Notes: generated by a model from the letters alone, not told the origin. DNA of 64,000 nt from Pseudomonas fragi (GCF_002269505.1 NZ_NQKQ01000004.1:151851-215850), one strand, 5' to 3'. Shown: positions 32,347 to 41,121, counted from the stretch's first letter. A program made the numbers and translations.

Positions 32347-32366
32347 AGAGCCATAGGCTCTTTTTT
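32347..32366 (+). terminator. intrinsic terminator after the 200-residue gene
   Basis: GAGCC-ATA-GGCTC hairpin followed by TTTTTT. Confidence 0.8.
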
Positions 32367-32433
32367 GTTATCTGAACTCCGTAGATTCGCTACACTCTCA
32401 CGTACAAACCCTACCTTATATGGAGGAAACGCT

Positions 32434-33126
32434 ATGTGCGGTCGATTCGTGATGTTCAGAAGCCTCGATGAGTACGTTCAGGAGCTAGACCCTAAACACG
32501 ACCTCTTCAAAGCGGCTGACAAGACGCCTGTTGAGCGCTACAACATCGCGCCTTCTACTGATGTGCCAATCATCCATACACACCCTGACGGCCCTCAGAT
32601 CTCATCAGTTCACTGGGGATGGAAGCGTGAAGTGACATGGCCAAAGCCAAAGGTGGTTCAGCCTATTAATGCACGCATAGAGACGATTGCGAAGGGGAGG
32701 TTCTACAAGGATCTGTTCCCTGACCACAGGGCGCTGATACCCTCTGATGGGTGGTATGAATGGGTGCAAGAAGTGCCCGGTGAGAAGAAGCAGCCTTTCT
32801 TTATAAGACTCAGAAGTCACAAGCCAATGTTCTTTGCTGGGTTGGCACAAGTCGAGCCGGGACCATCACCAGATGAGCCGCCGGGCTTTTTGATTATCAC
32901 TGCTGATGCCGAGGGTGGGATGGTGGACGTACACGACAGGCGTCCCGTTGTGCTTTCCCCTGAGATTGCTCGGGAGTGGCTACAACCTGATTTGACCAAG
33001 GATAGGGCCAAGGAAATTGCTAGGGACCGTGGAGAGCCTGCGGATGAATTCGAATGGTATCCGGTGAGTAAAGATGTTGGAAATGTGCGTAACAAAGGGG
33101 CTTATCTCATAAAGTCGATTACCTAA
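32434..33126 (+). CDS. SRAP-domain protein (YedK/HMCES family)
   Basis: 230 residues from the ATG at 32434, behind TGGAGG; the second codon must be the catalytic cysteine, which fixes this start. C2, N79 (PINARIE), E109 (GWYEW) and H167 (VHDRRP) correspond to C2/N75/E105/H160 of E. coli YedK. SRAP proteins cross-link to abasic sites in single-stranded DNA and shield them. On a conjugative element this could protect the entering strand. GC-richer than its flanks, suggesting a separate origin. Confidence 0.93.
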   Translation: MCGRFVMFRSLDEYVQELDPKHDLFKAADKTPVERYNIAPSTDVPIIHTHPDGPQISSVHWGWKREVTWPKPKVVQPINARIETIAKGRFYKDLFPDHRALIPSDGWYEWVQEVPGEKKQPFFIRLRSHKPMFFAGLAQVEPGPSPDEPPGFLIITADAEGGMVDVHDRRPVVLSPEIAREWLQPDLTKDRAKEIARDRGEPADEFEWYPVSKDVGNVRNKGAYLIKSIT

Positions 33127-33130
33127 ATGG

Positions 33131-33136
33131 TATAAT
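33131..33136 (+). promoter_or_regulatory. extended -10 promoter of the 209-residue gene
   Basis: AAATGG-TATAAT, 24 bases before the ATG at 33161; leader ATAACAAAATTAATTAAA. Confidence 0.82.
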
Positions 33137-33160
33137 TGACTCATAACAAAATTAATTAAA

Positions 33161-33790
33161 ATGAAGTCGGAAACTAAAAAAAACGGCGTAGAACATGATA
33201 AGTATTTTCTTGATGGCGAGTGGTTAACAACGCAAGAATTTATCAATGCCTTTAAAGAGTTTATTGAGTGTAATGAAAAAGAAATGGGTGCAAGCCCTGA
33301 TAAATCGTTCTACGATAGCGCTCGGGTGACTTCTGGCGGTGAGCGAATAAATGAAATAGTATTTGATTCAAGTGATTCTGTTGAGAATATATATTCCCAA
33401 AATCATGTTTTCAGTGCGGAGCCTATCAATAAGGTAAATGAAGAACGTCCTTGGACAGGCGGGGTTGTTGTCGCTGAAACTGATTTTACTGAGGATGAAT
33501 CTAGTCTCGTATATGAAATTCGTGAAATGATTAAAGCTATTGCTGCTTACCATATGCACACTTTCAAAAATACTTCGTTAGGGTATGTGATTTGTGCAGA
33601 AAAAAGAAAGCTCAATATTTCACACGACGGATTAGTTGGTGGCTATTTTAGTGTCGAGCCATTCGACGGCTTTGACGATTATGATTTTTGGATTAATAAA
33701 GTCAAAACTAGTTTATACGGAACTGTGATTGCAGACAATATTGCATTTCACCTTTCAAAGACAAAGGGCGCTAATGGTAAATTTCGTTAA
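33161..33790 (+). CDS. hypothetical protein
   Basis: 209 residues, acidic, soluble. The C-terminal ~100 residues look alpha/beta (YEIREMIKAIAAYHMHTF, LGYVICAEKRKLNISHDG). No family recognised. Single-gene unit with the typical promoter and an SD-less leader. Confidence 0.7.
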   Translation: MKSETKKNGVEHDKYFLDGEWLTTQEFINAFKEFIECNEKEMGASPDKSFYDSARVTSGGERINEIVFDSSDSVENIYSQNHVFSAEPINKVNEERPWTGGVVVAETDFTEDESSLVYEIREMIKAIAAYHMHTFKNTSLGYVICAEKRKLNISHDGLVGGYFSVEPFDGFDDYDFWINKVKTSLYGTVIADNIAFHLSKTKGANGKFR

Positions 33791-33800
33791 ATAGAAATGG

Positions 33801-33806
33801 TATAAT
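33801..33806 (+). promoter_or_regulatory. extended -10 promoter of the 86-residue gene
   Basis: AAATGG-TATAAT, 26 bases before the ATG at 33833. Confidence 0.82.
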
Positions 33807-33832
33807 TCGAGTATCAAATAAACTGAAATAAA

Positions 33833-34093
33833 ATGAATATATTAAATGATAGAGAGTATCAAATTTACATCCTCAAGTATTGTGCATTGGCCTATGTTCC
33901 TCCATTTTTACTAGCGGTATTATTTGGCGCATCACTAGATGAAATCATAATTGCGTTTACTGCATGCCACCTTTTTAGTGCTTGGGTTTTGTTGCACGAA
34001 ATAAATCAACGCGTTGAAAATAGTTCTGCTGCATTAATTGAAATATTAATCAATGAGTGTAAGTCACGTACGAATATTGATAAAATTAAATGA
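33833..34093 (+). CDS. small membrane protein
   Basis: 86 residues with two hydrophobic stretches (about 13-30 and 35-55), then a polar helical tail. No family recognised. Ends before a bidirectional terminator shared with the toxin-antitoxin operon. Confidence 0.65.
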   Translation: MNILNDREYQIYILKYCALAYVPPFLLAVLFGASLDEIIIAFTACHLFSAWVLLHEINQRVENSSAALIEILINECKSRTNIDKIK

Positions 34094-34112
34094 CTACAAA
34101 TTCTGCAAACAA

Positions 34113-34134
34113 AAAGGAGCCTTTTGGCTCCTTT
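34113..34134. terminator. bidirectional terminator
   Basis: AAAGGAGCC-TTTT-GGCTCCTTT between the convergent 86-residue gene and the antitoxin. Confidence 0.82.
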
Positions 34135-34135
34135 G

Positions 34136-34417
34136 TTATACGTGCTGTGCAGTCAATTTCACACCCAAAGCATTTACCAGCTTCAATACCGTGTCATAGC
34201 GGGGCTTTGCACCCGGTGCCAGCGCTTTATAGAGGCTTTCGCGGTTGATACCTGCATCCTTCGCAAGCTGACTCATTCCACGCGCCTTTGCGACTTCTTG
34301 CAGCGCACGAAGGAAAACGTCAGGGTTTGGGTCTTCCAACGAAATGGTCAAAAATTGAGCAATCTCGTCCTCGTTGGTTAGATAGTCAGATGCTTCAAAG
34401 ACTTTGAGTTCTCTCAT
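34136..34417 (-). CDS. HigA-type antitoxin (addiction module antidote, Xre-like)
   Basis: 93 residues with a helix-turn-helix (MSQLAKDAGINRESLYKALAPGAKPRYDTVLKLVNALG) typical of the HI1420/HigA2 antidote group; it neutralises the upstream toxin and represses their operon. It overlaps the toxin gene by four bases, giving the toxin-first order usual for this group. The pair is richer in GC than its surroundings, which suggests recent acquisition from a Pseudomonas-like genome. Confidence 0.9.
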   Translation of the reverse strand: MRELKVFEASDYLTNEDEIAQFLTISLEDPNPDVFLRALQEVAKARGMSQLAKDAGINRESLYKALAPGAKPRYDTVLKLVNALGVKLTAQHV

Positions 34418-34722
34418 TTTCTATCTCCTTGCTCGATCTCATCGAGGATGGACTTCGCAAGCTTAATGTCACGTTTCTGTGAGGACTTGTTGCCTCCACA
34501 CAGTAGCAGATAGACCACTTCACCGCGCCTTGTGTAGTACACGCGGTAGCCGGGTCCGACGAAGATCCGCATTTCTGAAATGCCTTCTCCTACCGGCTCA
34601 CAGTCTCCGAAATTACCTTCCTGTGCTGACATGATACGGCTGATGATTCTAAGGCGTGCCTGTACGTCTTTAAGACCTTTCAGCCATGCGTCAAATTCGT
34701 GGGTTCGGATGAGTGTGTTCAT
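34414..34722 (-). CDS. RelE/HigB-type toxin (addiction module killer protein)
   Basis: 102 residues from the ATG at 34722 (MNTLIRTHEFDAWL); a further start nine codons upstream lacks support. RelE-superfamily core FDAWLKGLKDVQARLRIISRI, then EMRIFVGPGYRVYYTRRG and LLLCGGNKSSQKRDI, the PF05973 pattern. Such toxins cleave ribosome-bound mRNA. With the adjacent antitoxin it would stabilise the element in its host. Confidence 0.9.
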   Translation of the reverse strand: MNTLIRTHEFDAWLKGLKDVQARLRIISRIMSAQEGNFGDCEPVGEGISEMRIFVGPGYRVYYTRRGEVVYLLLCGGNKSSQKRDIKLAKSILDEIEQGDRK

Positions 34723-34777
34723 GGGTCGAGTGTAGCCGAACGGCGACACTCAAGCAACGGTGTTGATCAATATTTGA

Positions 34778-35122
34778 TCAGGTGGGGCTTGCGTTGATGT
34801 TGCTCCCGGTATGAAGAGGAAGCTCAATGTCTTTGTATTTCATGACCAGCTCGCCCACACGCGATAAATCAGGGGTTCTGCTTGCAGGGCTTCTGCCTGT
34901 GGTTGAGAAATGCTCAGAAATGAATCTGTGGCTTAATCCACTAGGGAAGATGCCCTTTGCCAAACGCTTGGCTAGCTCAAACGTCATGTCCAAGCCTTCA
35001 ATATCAGCAATGTAGTTTAATGAATCTATTTTCAATTGTGCTCGTTCTGCTCTTGCAATCGCAGATATTGCAGCGGCTTGCATAGCGCGAGCGTGTCTAT
35101 CGTTATAGGGTTTGTTACTCAT
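34778..35122 (-). CDS. hypothetical protein
   Basis: 114 residues, ATG behind AGAGACATT. N-terminal half is an alanine/arginine-rich helix (RHARAMQAAAISAIARAERAQLKIDSL), the rest polar. Same strand as the toxin-antitoxin pair, but 55 bases apart. Unrecognised. Confidence 0.6.
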   Translation of the reverse strand: MSNKPYNDRHARAMQAAAISAIARAERAQLKIDSLNYIADIEGLDMTFELAKRLAKGIFPSGLSHRFISEHFSTTGRSPASRTPDLSRVGELVMKYKDIELPLHTGSNINASPT

Positions 35123-35229
35123 AATGTCTCTGTTGGTTTCATACTCCTAATTGTAACATTTCGAAAAAGCCTAATTTGTGCTTACGGTAATATTCCGGGA
35201 GCATACTCAGATATAAAACACTCAGGCAC

Positions 35230-35254
35230 AAAAAAGCCCCAATGAAGGGGCTTT
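35230..35254 (-). terminator. terminator of the 235-residue gene
   Basis: AAAAGCCCC-TTCATT-GGGGC then TTTTTT on the minus strand. Confidence 0.85.
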
Positions 35255-35266
35255 TAAGTTTTGGGG

Positions 35267-35974
35267 TTATTTCGGAGCGATGGTGAAACCTTCGAAAGCA
35301 GTTGTTTCTTTGATTGCTTTCACGATAGCAGCTCGTTTGGCTTCTACTTCTTTGCCATTGCTGAGCTTGAAATGTGTAGGATTCGTATGCTCTTTGCCAG
35401 CTTCGTCTGTTTCGATTTTGAAGCCTAGCAGCTCAAAAAACTCTTTGTCTTGGGTCAGGTCAGCACCTGCACGGCCGCTGCGCATAGTCACATCTGCTGT
35501 CTTACCATCCGGGTTCGTTACTGTGTAAGTAACGGCAGGGGATTTTTCACGCTTGGTTGCTGCGGTCGAAGACCTACGAGTTCTAGCCTCTTTCAGTGCG
35601 ACGTTAGTGCCTTTGATTACTTCTGTTGCGATGCTGTAAGCCAGATCACGAAACTCTTCGCTGTACGCTTGAAGAATGGTCTTGAAGGAGTTGTTGCCAC
35701 GAATACCCTTGTACTGGTCCGCAATATTTTTTTGGTCCAGCTTAGCTTGGTTCAGTTGAGCAAAAAGCTTTTCGAGTAAGGCGTCGTCACCTTGGTTTGC
35801 GGCTGCTGCAATTTTGGCGTGAATTTCAGCAAGAGCATTGTTGTCGCTCAACGAAGTGATTTTCTTAAAAATGGCTGTGCCAAGGTTCTTAGCTTGTTCT
35901 GCATGCGAATCAGCGGCCTGAGCTTCTTCAAAGCTGTGCTTGGCTGTGGTTTGGTCTTTATGAGTGTTAGCCAT
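35267..35974 (-). CDS. hypothetical two-domain protein with basic linker, paralogue A
   Basis: 235 residues. The N-terminal ~130 residues are helical/coiled coil (ALLEKLFAQLNQAKLDQK), then a basic Ser/Thr linker (ARTRRSSTAATKREK), then a ~85-residue C-terminal domain shared with the neighbour at 36135: LLGFxIExDExGKE, a G-x-E-x-x-A-x-R-x-A-IV-x-AI core and AFEGxTIA near the end. The helix-linker-domain order recalls nucleoid or partition DNA-binding proteins, but no family is recognised. Ribosome site GAAGGA. Confidence 0.7.
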   Translation of the reverse strand: MANTHKDQTTAKHSFEEAQAADSHAEQAKNLGTAIFKKITSLSDNNALAEIHAKIAAAANQGDDALLEKLFAQLNQAKLDQKNIADQYKGIRGNNSFKTILQAYSEEFRDLAYSIATEVIKGTNVALKEARTRRSSTAATKREKSPAVTYTVTNPDGKTADVTMRSGRAGADLTQDKEFFELLGFKIETDEAGKEHTNPTHFKLSNGKEVEAKRAAIVKAIKETTAFEGFTIAPK

Positions 35975-36095
35975 TTTCGAAAATCCTTCTTGAAATTAAT
36001 AATGTTCAATTGCTTGAATGTGAAGCTAATGTGCCATCACGATGTTGTCAACAAAATTATGTGACATTACAGATTGTTTACAAAATCGAGGCAAT

Positions 36096-36120
36096 AAAAA
36101 GCCCCAGTGAAGGGGCTTTA
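36096..36120 (-). terminator. terminator of the 238-residue gene
   Basis: AAAGCCCC-TTCACT-GGGGC then TTTTTA on the minus strand, close in sequence to the one at 35230. Confidence 0.82.
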
Positions 36121-36134
36121 TGATTCGCATCAAA

Positions 36135-36851
36135 TCACTGTTGAGCAGCGATTGTGTAGCCTTCAAATGCGATTTGGCTTTCGATGGCAGTGACAATGGC
36201 TTTACGTGAAGCGGCGTGCTCTGCACCAGTCTTGTCTGTGAAGGTAGATGGGGATAACACTTCTTTACCATCCTCGTCTTTCTCGATAGCAAAGCCTAGC
36301 AAGGCAAAGGCTTCCGCATCCTGACTTAGGATGGTAGCGCCTCGACCCATCCGCATAGCCAGAATAGCTGACTCGCCGCTGTCCTTTGTGATGACGAAGA
36401 TTTCAGCTTCTTTCTTTACACGCGGGGTTTTGGTTTTGCTCGCTGGTTCTTTCAGAGCTTTGTCTGTCTGATTCAGGACTTTCAACGCCAACCCATACAC
36501 GATTTCTTCAAAGGCTGGGTCAGTACGGAAGCTGGACAAAATCTGAGCAATGGAGAATTTAGAGCTGATTTCAGCCAAGGCAGAAGCATTTTCTTGTTCA
36601 GCATCTTTGATTTTTTTCAGCTCGCTCATTAGGTCGTGAGCTTTATCGTCATCTGCTTCGTCAATTGCTTTACGAATAGATGCACGCAATTCACGAATTT
36701 GAGAGCTTTCGCCTGAGCTGTTCACTAACGCATCAAGAACAAACTCACTGACAATTTTAGATTGTGGAGCGTGCTCTGAACGACTGATAGAGGCTTCGTA
36801 CAGTTCTTTCGCTGGAAGGCTTTCTATATTGTCAGAAATAGAGTTTGTCAT
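36135..36851 (-). CDS. hypothetical two-domain protein with basic linker, paralogue B
   Basis: 238 residues, paralogue of the protein at 35267: helical N-terminal half (IRKAIDEADDDKAHDLMSELKKIKDAEQ), basic linker PASKTKTPRVKK, and the shared C-terminal domain ending AFEGYTIAAQQ. The N-terminal halves are far more diverged than the C-terminal ones. A candidate promoter (TGC-TATATT on the minus strand, 36886-36891) lies 34 bases upstream. Confidence 0.7.
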   Translation of the reverse strand: MTNSISDNIESLPAKELYEASISRSEHAPQSKIVSEFVLDALVNSSGESSQIRELRASIRKAIDEADDDKAHDLMSELKKIKDAEQENASALAEISSKFSIAQILSSFRTDPAFEEIVYGLALKVLNQTDKALKEPASKTKTPRVKKEAEIFVITKDSGESAILAMRMGRGATILSQDAEAFALLGFAIEKDEDGKEVLSPSTFTDKTGAEHAASRKAIVTAIESQIAFEGYTIAAQQ

Positions 36852-36885
36852 TTAGATTCGCATTGGGTGTTTGAAAGAGTCGGTT

Positions 36886-36891
36886 AATATA
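36886..36891 (-). promoter_or_regulatory. candidate extended -10 promoter of paralogue B
   Basis: Reverse-strand TGC-TATATT, 34 bases from the ATG at 36851; weaker match than most. Confidence 0.45.
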
Positions 36892-36954
36892 GCAAAAAAC
36901 GCTGGTAACTTCAATTGAGATATTTTTGGTGAAAATATGAATTACTAAAAATGG

Positions 36955-36960
36955 TAAAAT
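36955..36960 (+). promoter_or_regulatory. extended -10 promoter of the 488-residue gene
   Basis: AAATGG-TAAAAT, 25 bases before the ATG at 36986. Confidence 0.7.
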
Positions 36961-36985
36961 ATGGACATAACAACTGTACTTAAAA

Positions 36986-38452
36986 ATGGCTATTAAAGAA
37001 TCACTAATAAGTGTGATGAATAAATTGAAAGAGGTCTACACGCACAAAGGAGACTTTTTGACAGATGATGATTTTTATAATAATCCCTCTGAGAATAAAG
37101 AGAAACTGAATGGTATGCAGGCTGATGATGTTGCTGAGGAGTACGGTCAGCTCGATTCGAATAAATACAAATCAGGCGTGCATGCTGTGTCCAGCAAGTC
37201 AGAACCCCAATTGTCTGCAAGGGAAATTGAACATGCCGAGTTAGAGTTTCAAGAGAAGATAAAGAAGTTTTGTGAAGAGCATGACTATTCTTTCAATCGC
37301 TCCTTGATGTATGAGAATTTCAAAATCACTGATAAGGCTGGCAATGAAATATTCACTGTGAAAAGTTCAGGCGACTTCAAATATACAAATGCTGATGAAA
37401 CTCAGTTTAAGGCCATGATGGAGATTTCTGCGGGGCAATTTGCGAAGAATAACAAGACAGCATACCCCTTCGTTAAAGAGGATGACCCTTCAATCCCAAA
37501 CTCCAAACAAGAAGCAATATTGAGAATTGCGATTGAGACATTGCTTGAACATGAAGTGCCATTGAAGCGCATCAAAATCAGAAGCAAGAAATGGGCGCAT
37601 TTAATGGATGAATATGCTTTAAAGCAGAAGGAAGAATTTAAGCAAGTAAAGCCAGTTGAAATTGGTGGTGTAGAGGTTGGTGAGTCAGGCAAGCCTGAAC
37701 CAAACAAAATTACTAAGGTTGAGCCTTTTGGTACGATTGAAAAGTTCGAACCTGAAAAGCCTGTGGTTGCGGATAAGGTTGATGAGAAGCCTGCCATTAT
37801 TGCTTCTGATGTAGTGAAAAAAACGGATGGACTTGTCTTAAAACCAGTTGTGGCGAAAGACTATACAAAAACGCTGCAAGGAGAATTGTTCCTAGCGATG
37901 CAGAATAGCGGTGGTGCAATGTTCAAATTGCTGCAACAGGCTGAGAGCTTTGCAAAGCGTAATTTCGAAATAAATTTCAGCAAAAATGGCGAGTTAGTTT
38001 CCGTATCGCACGTCAGGCCAGTTGAGGACGGCAATATCCACGTTTTAACCTTTCCTCTTGAAAAATTAGAAAACGGTCTTGAAATGAAAGAGGGCGTAGG
38101 TCTTTATCATAACCGCCAAAATCAGTTGGAAGAGGCTGGAAACCTTAAAAGCGTATTGAAAGAGCTGGTAACAAAAAGCGATAACTTCGTTGAGTTTAAA
38201 GAGCTTGTTGAGGCTAAAAAGGTCGAAGGGATTGAGATTGGATTCACTGCTGATAATAGAAATATCCATGCAAAACGCTTTGGTGAAAAAGAAGAGTACG
38301 CTCAAATCGCAGTTTCAACGGTTGGTACAGGTATGAAATTATTAAAGGACAAGAGTGCTTATGAAAAGGGTACATTTCCTTACGATATGGAAACAGCGAA
38401 AACCTTCGAGCCTGAATCGAAAGTGAAGAGCAATTTGGAGAAGCTTAAATGA
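36986..38452 (+). CDS. hypothetical protein with possible LPD7-like segment
   Basis: 488 residues. A charged helical N-terminus is followed by a segment at about 155-215 (KQEAILRIAIETLLEHEVPLKRIKIRSKKWAHL) that recalls the LPD7 domain of relaxase-associated polyvalent proteins, as in this element's relaxase. A Pro/Glu/Lys-rich linker (about 220-280) and a C-terminal half of unknown fold follow. No catalytic motif seen. The ATGA overlap with the next gene indicates coupling. A cytosolic DNA-processing accessory is a guess. Confidence 0.6.
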   Translation: MAIKESLISVMNKLKEVYTHKGDFLTDDDFYNNPSENKEKLNGMQADDVAEEYGQLDSNKYKSGVHAVSSKSEPQLSAREIEHAELEFQEKIKKFCEEHDYSFNRSLMYENFKITDKAGNEIFTVKSSGDFKYTNADETQFKAMMEISAGQFAKNNKTAYPFVKEDDPSIPNSKQEAILRIAIETLLEHEVPLKRIKIRSKKWAHLMDEYALKQKEEFKQVKPVEIGGVEVGESGKPEPNKITKVEPFGTIEKFEPEKPVVADKVDEKPAIIASDVVKKTDGLVLKPVVAKDYTKTLQGELFLAMQNSGGAMFKLLQQAESFAKRNFEINFSKNGELVSVSHVRPVEDGNIHVLTFPLEKLENGLEMKEGVGLYHNRQNQLEEAGNLKSVLKELVTKSDNFVEFKELVEAKKVEGIEIGFTADNRNIHAKRFGEKEEYAQIAVSTVGTGMKLLKDKSAYEKGTFPYDMETAKTFEPESKVKSNLEKLK

Positions 38453-39165
38453 ATCCCCTGAGTTTGTTCCGCAAAAATGGTAAGACTGAAAAGGTGGTTG
38501 ATGAGAGTGTCTTGACAGATGCTTTCCTCAAAACCATCAACACAAGGCTCTTGAAATGCTGTTTAAAAGGTACTCTCGACTTGCCTATCCTTGTTGAGAG
38601 GTCATCCCTTCACTCGCCCATCGGGCGGGAGTGGCTTTTGTCGTCTGGTGAGGGCTATGCCATCCGGGACGTTGCTCTGCTTCAAGCGCAGCTACAGAAG
38701 AACCTATTGGTCAATTTGGCTGATGAATTTCAAATCAGCGCTACTGATGAAGGTCAGTTCTGCTTGTCTGTCCTACTGGATGAAGCACAGGGCCAGGTTG
38801 ATGAGTCTGGTGAGTACGTGGAAGGGTCGAGCCTTTTGGTTGTGCTTTCCAAGGCGGTGCTTGAAGCCTTGGAGGGCATTGCAGATGAATCTAAGGTAGA
38901 AGGGCTAGTAGCAATGAAGTCAGCCTACACGGGGCTTCTGAGTCGTTTCTTGATGAAGGATTTGACCGATTTCTTTCGTGACTACCCAAGACTTACCAGC
39001 GCGCTCGCTAAATTGGAAGGTTCGAGAGGTTCGCACCTTGTTCAGGTGAGTGAAGGCAGTCTTAAAAGCTTCTTAGACAAGACGCTGCAGAAGGACAAGC
39101 CGGTCCTTTTCGATGACCTGTACACACGCGACACGTCCAACACGTTCAAAAAAGAAGCCCAGTGA
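38449..39165 (+). CDS. hypothetical protein coupled to the 488-residue gene
   Basis: 238 residues, mostly helical, leucine-rich, no signal or membrane segment. It starts in an ATGA overlap. From about 38560 to 39140 it is markedly GC-richer than the gene it is coupled to. Its stop codon lies within a terminator hairpin. Unrecognised. Confidence 0.65.
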   Translation: MNPLSLFRKNGKTEKVVDESVLTDAFLKTINTRLLKCCLKGTLDLPILVERSSLHSPIGREWLLSSGEGYAIRDVALLQAQLQKNLLVNLADEFQISATDEGQFCLSVLLDEAQGQVDESGEYVEGSSLLVVLSKAVLEALEGIADESKVEGLVAMKSAYTGLLSRFLMKDLTDFFRDYPRLTSALAKLEGSRGSHLVQVSEGSLKSFLDKTLQKDKPVLFDDLYTRDTSNTFKKEAQ

Positions 39166-39173
39166 AGGGCTTT
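39154..39173. terminator. terminator overlapping the stop of the 238-residue gene
   Basis: AAGCCC-AGTGA-AGGGCTT followed by TTA; the TGA stop is in the loop. Also usable by the opposing gene at 39173. Confidence 0.7.
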
Positions 39174-39808
39174 TATGATTTTGGGGTGTCAGGCTTTGCT
39201 GAAGGGTAGTGCTGGCTAATTCTGTCGCATCTGAGTTCATCGAACATTTCGCTTAAATGGTGTTTTTTTAGATTTTTTCCATGCAATAGTTCTATTATTT
39301 GAAACGGCTGCATTACGCTAAATTTCTTTCTGGAAATGCCAAGGCCGAAATATTTCTGGTCTAGTTCGTATAAGTTTTTGTCAAAAAACAGGTTTTGCTC
39401 TTCCGGCTCTAAAAGCGTGCGACTAAACAAGCTGTATCTATCGTCTTTGTTTCTTAAAAACTCCATGAGTTTAATTTTTAAATCGAATATTTCTCTTGGC
39501 GTTCTGCTCTTACCATGTATAAGCGATTTCAAGCCCTCATCGAAAACTGACATTGACATGTTTTGCTCGAGCGGCATAAAGGCGTATTTGTTGTTGATTG
39601 TTATGCAAAGGTCTTCATTGTAGAAGCGTAAATAATCCATCAAGACATTTTGTTTACCCTCATAGGTTTTTTGATTCATATTCTTGTATGGTGAGCTTTC
39701 GAAAGATGTATCTAGTTGATTTCCTATCGAGTCATTAAATCCTAAATCTAATGAATCTATGTCAAAATCATCAGTTATAAGGTTTTTTATGTCTTTGGTA
39801 TTGCTCAT
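39173..39808 (-). CDS. hypothetical protein
   Basis: 211 residues, acidic N-terminus (ITDDFDIDSLDLGFNDS), then helical. Four bases downstream of the membrane-protein gene and probably co-transcribed from 40273. Unrecognised. Confidence 0.65.
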   Translation of the reverse strand: MSNTKDIKNLITDDFDIDSLDLGFNDSIGNQLDTSFESSPYKNMNQKTYEGKQNVLMDYLRFYNEDLCITINNKYAFMPLEQNMSMSVFDEGLKSLIHGKSRTPREIFDLKIKLMEFLRNKDDRYSLFSRTLLEPEEQNLFFDKNLYELDQKYFGLGISRKKFSVMQPFQIIELLHGKNLKKHHLSEMFDELRCDRISQHYPSAKPDTPKS

Positions 39809-39811
39809 GAA

Positions 39812-40246
39812 TTACTCCTCTTTAGTTGTCTTGCTAAGTTTTTTTGTTATACCAATTCCGAGGCCAATTGGCAGTGCTATGTAAGCGAGAATTCCAAGTA
39901 AAGCCAAAGGCGCTTGTTTGCTGAATTCTGTTAAAGTTACTAGCCAGTCAATAAATGAAAAACTGTATGCGTGCTGAAAGAATTGACTGAGACAAAGTAA
40001 TGCGCAGAATGAAATGAATGAGATTTTTACAAGGCTTTCTGTGTCATATCTATCTGAAAAGTAAAACAGTCCATTGGCTATAACCATTGATATTGCCACG
40101 CTTACCAAACCGCTCGCTGTAAGGCCCACATTTTGAATCATTACAAAGAAGATAGTCATGTTCGCAATTATTTGAAATGTGTGCTTTTCAGTAAAGTCCT
40201 TTGCGTTTGTTTTGTAAGAGTTAATATGTTCTTTTAGTGTTGTCAT
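39812..40246 (-). CDS. small membrane protein with about four membrane segments
   Basis: 144 residues with hydrophobic runs at about 24-62 (two passes), 70-88 and 110-132, and basic ends. No family recognised. First gene of a two-gene transcript from the -10 at 40273. Confidence 0.7.
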   Translation of the reverse strand: MTTLKEHINSYKTNAKDFTEKHTFQIIANMTIFFVMIQNVGLTASGLVSVAISMVIANGLFYFSDRYDTESLVKISFISFCALLCLSQFFQHAYSFSFIDWLVTLTEFSKQAPLALLGILAYIALPIGLGIGITKKLSKTTKEE

Positions 40247-40272
40247 TTTGGTTCGTGATTATTAATATGCTA

Positions 40273-40278
40273 ATTATA
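40273..40278 (-). promoter_or_regulatory. extended -10 promoter for 40246-39173
   Basis: Reverse-strand AAATGG-TATAAT, 26 bases from the ATG at 40246. The hexamer overlaps the end of the upstream gene. Confidence 0.82.
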
Positions 40279-41077
40279 CCATTTCATTTTGATAATCTTC
40301 GTTTTCGGCGTTGATTATCATGAAAAAGTTATTCCATTCTGGCGAGTGCTTGCTTTGTACAATGCCGCTGATGGCTAAATTCTGCGAATTAAGTATCGCT
40401 AAATAAATAACATCATCGCTTTTTTCTTCCCTGATTTTTACAAGGACGTGTGGCTTCTTGGTTGTAATTAGCCCCGCTTTTAATGTGTTGAACGGAAAAC
40501 CAGCCTCGTCTGCAATCTCGATGACAGGGTTGATGAGCTGGTCTGTGAGGTGTTTCAGCTTTATGCATAAGTCAGTAGAGTAAATGATTGCAGGTGTTTG
40601 TAATGGCTTTTTATAAAGTGTGTCGTATCTTTTGTCAGGGTTAAACTCGGTGTTTTTTCGTGATAGATGTTCGTGCCCATTAGTTACGTCAACGGCCCTC
40701 TCGAATAATTGACAGAATGATTCTGAAAAATACTTCTCTCCATCTGAAAGGTTTTTGTCCTTCTCTATATTCCGCTTGAATCTCCATTGGCTGTGCCCCT
40801 TCGTGCTCACTCTGTAACCGATTTCTAATCTGTCTAGATGAGTGTCGATGTTTTCGTTGTGTAGGTAGTGACAACTGATGAATTCATACTCAGATATTGT
40901 TGTATCTGAATATCTTTCAAAAATCAGAATGTTTCTTGGGTCGCACTTTAATGTCTTTGCATAATTCTTGATGAATGTTTGAGTGATGCGATTGCATTTT
41001 CGAGGTATTGAAACGACGAAGTTGGGTAGCTTAATGTCTAAATTAGGCTCTTCTAAAGTGTTGTAAATGCTGGACAT
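40274..41077 (-). CDS. hypothetical protein
   Basis: 267 residues, soluble, no signal peptide; mixed alpha/beta with several histidines and cysteines and no recognisable motif. Its stop codon overlaps the promoter of the following gene (40273-40278). Transcribed from a -10 set back to back with that of the divergent 366-residue gene. Confidence 0.65.
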   Translation of the reverse strand: MSSIYNTLEEPNLDIKLPNFVVSIPRKCNRITQTFIKNYAKTLKCDPRNILIFERYSDTTISEYEFISCHYLHNENIDTHLDRLEIGYRVSTKGHSQWRFKRNIEKDKNLSDGEKYFSESFCQLFERAVDVTNGHEHLSRKNTEFNPDKRYDTLYKKPLQTPAIIYSTDLCIKLKHLTDQLINPVIEIADEAGFPFNTLKAGLITTKKPHVLVKIREEKSDDVIYLAILNSQNLAISGIVQSKHSPEWNNFFMIINAENEDYQNEMV

Positions 41078-41101
41078 TATGATTTAATTTGGTTTAAGTC
41101 T

Positions 41102-41107
41102 ATTATA
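41102..41107 (-). promoter_or_regulatory. extended -10 promoter of the 267-residue gene
   Basis: Reverse-strand AAATGG-TATAAT, 24 bases from the ATG at 41077; 14 bases from the divergent -10 at 41122. Confidence 0.82.
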
Positions 41108-41121
41108 CCATTTACAAATGT

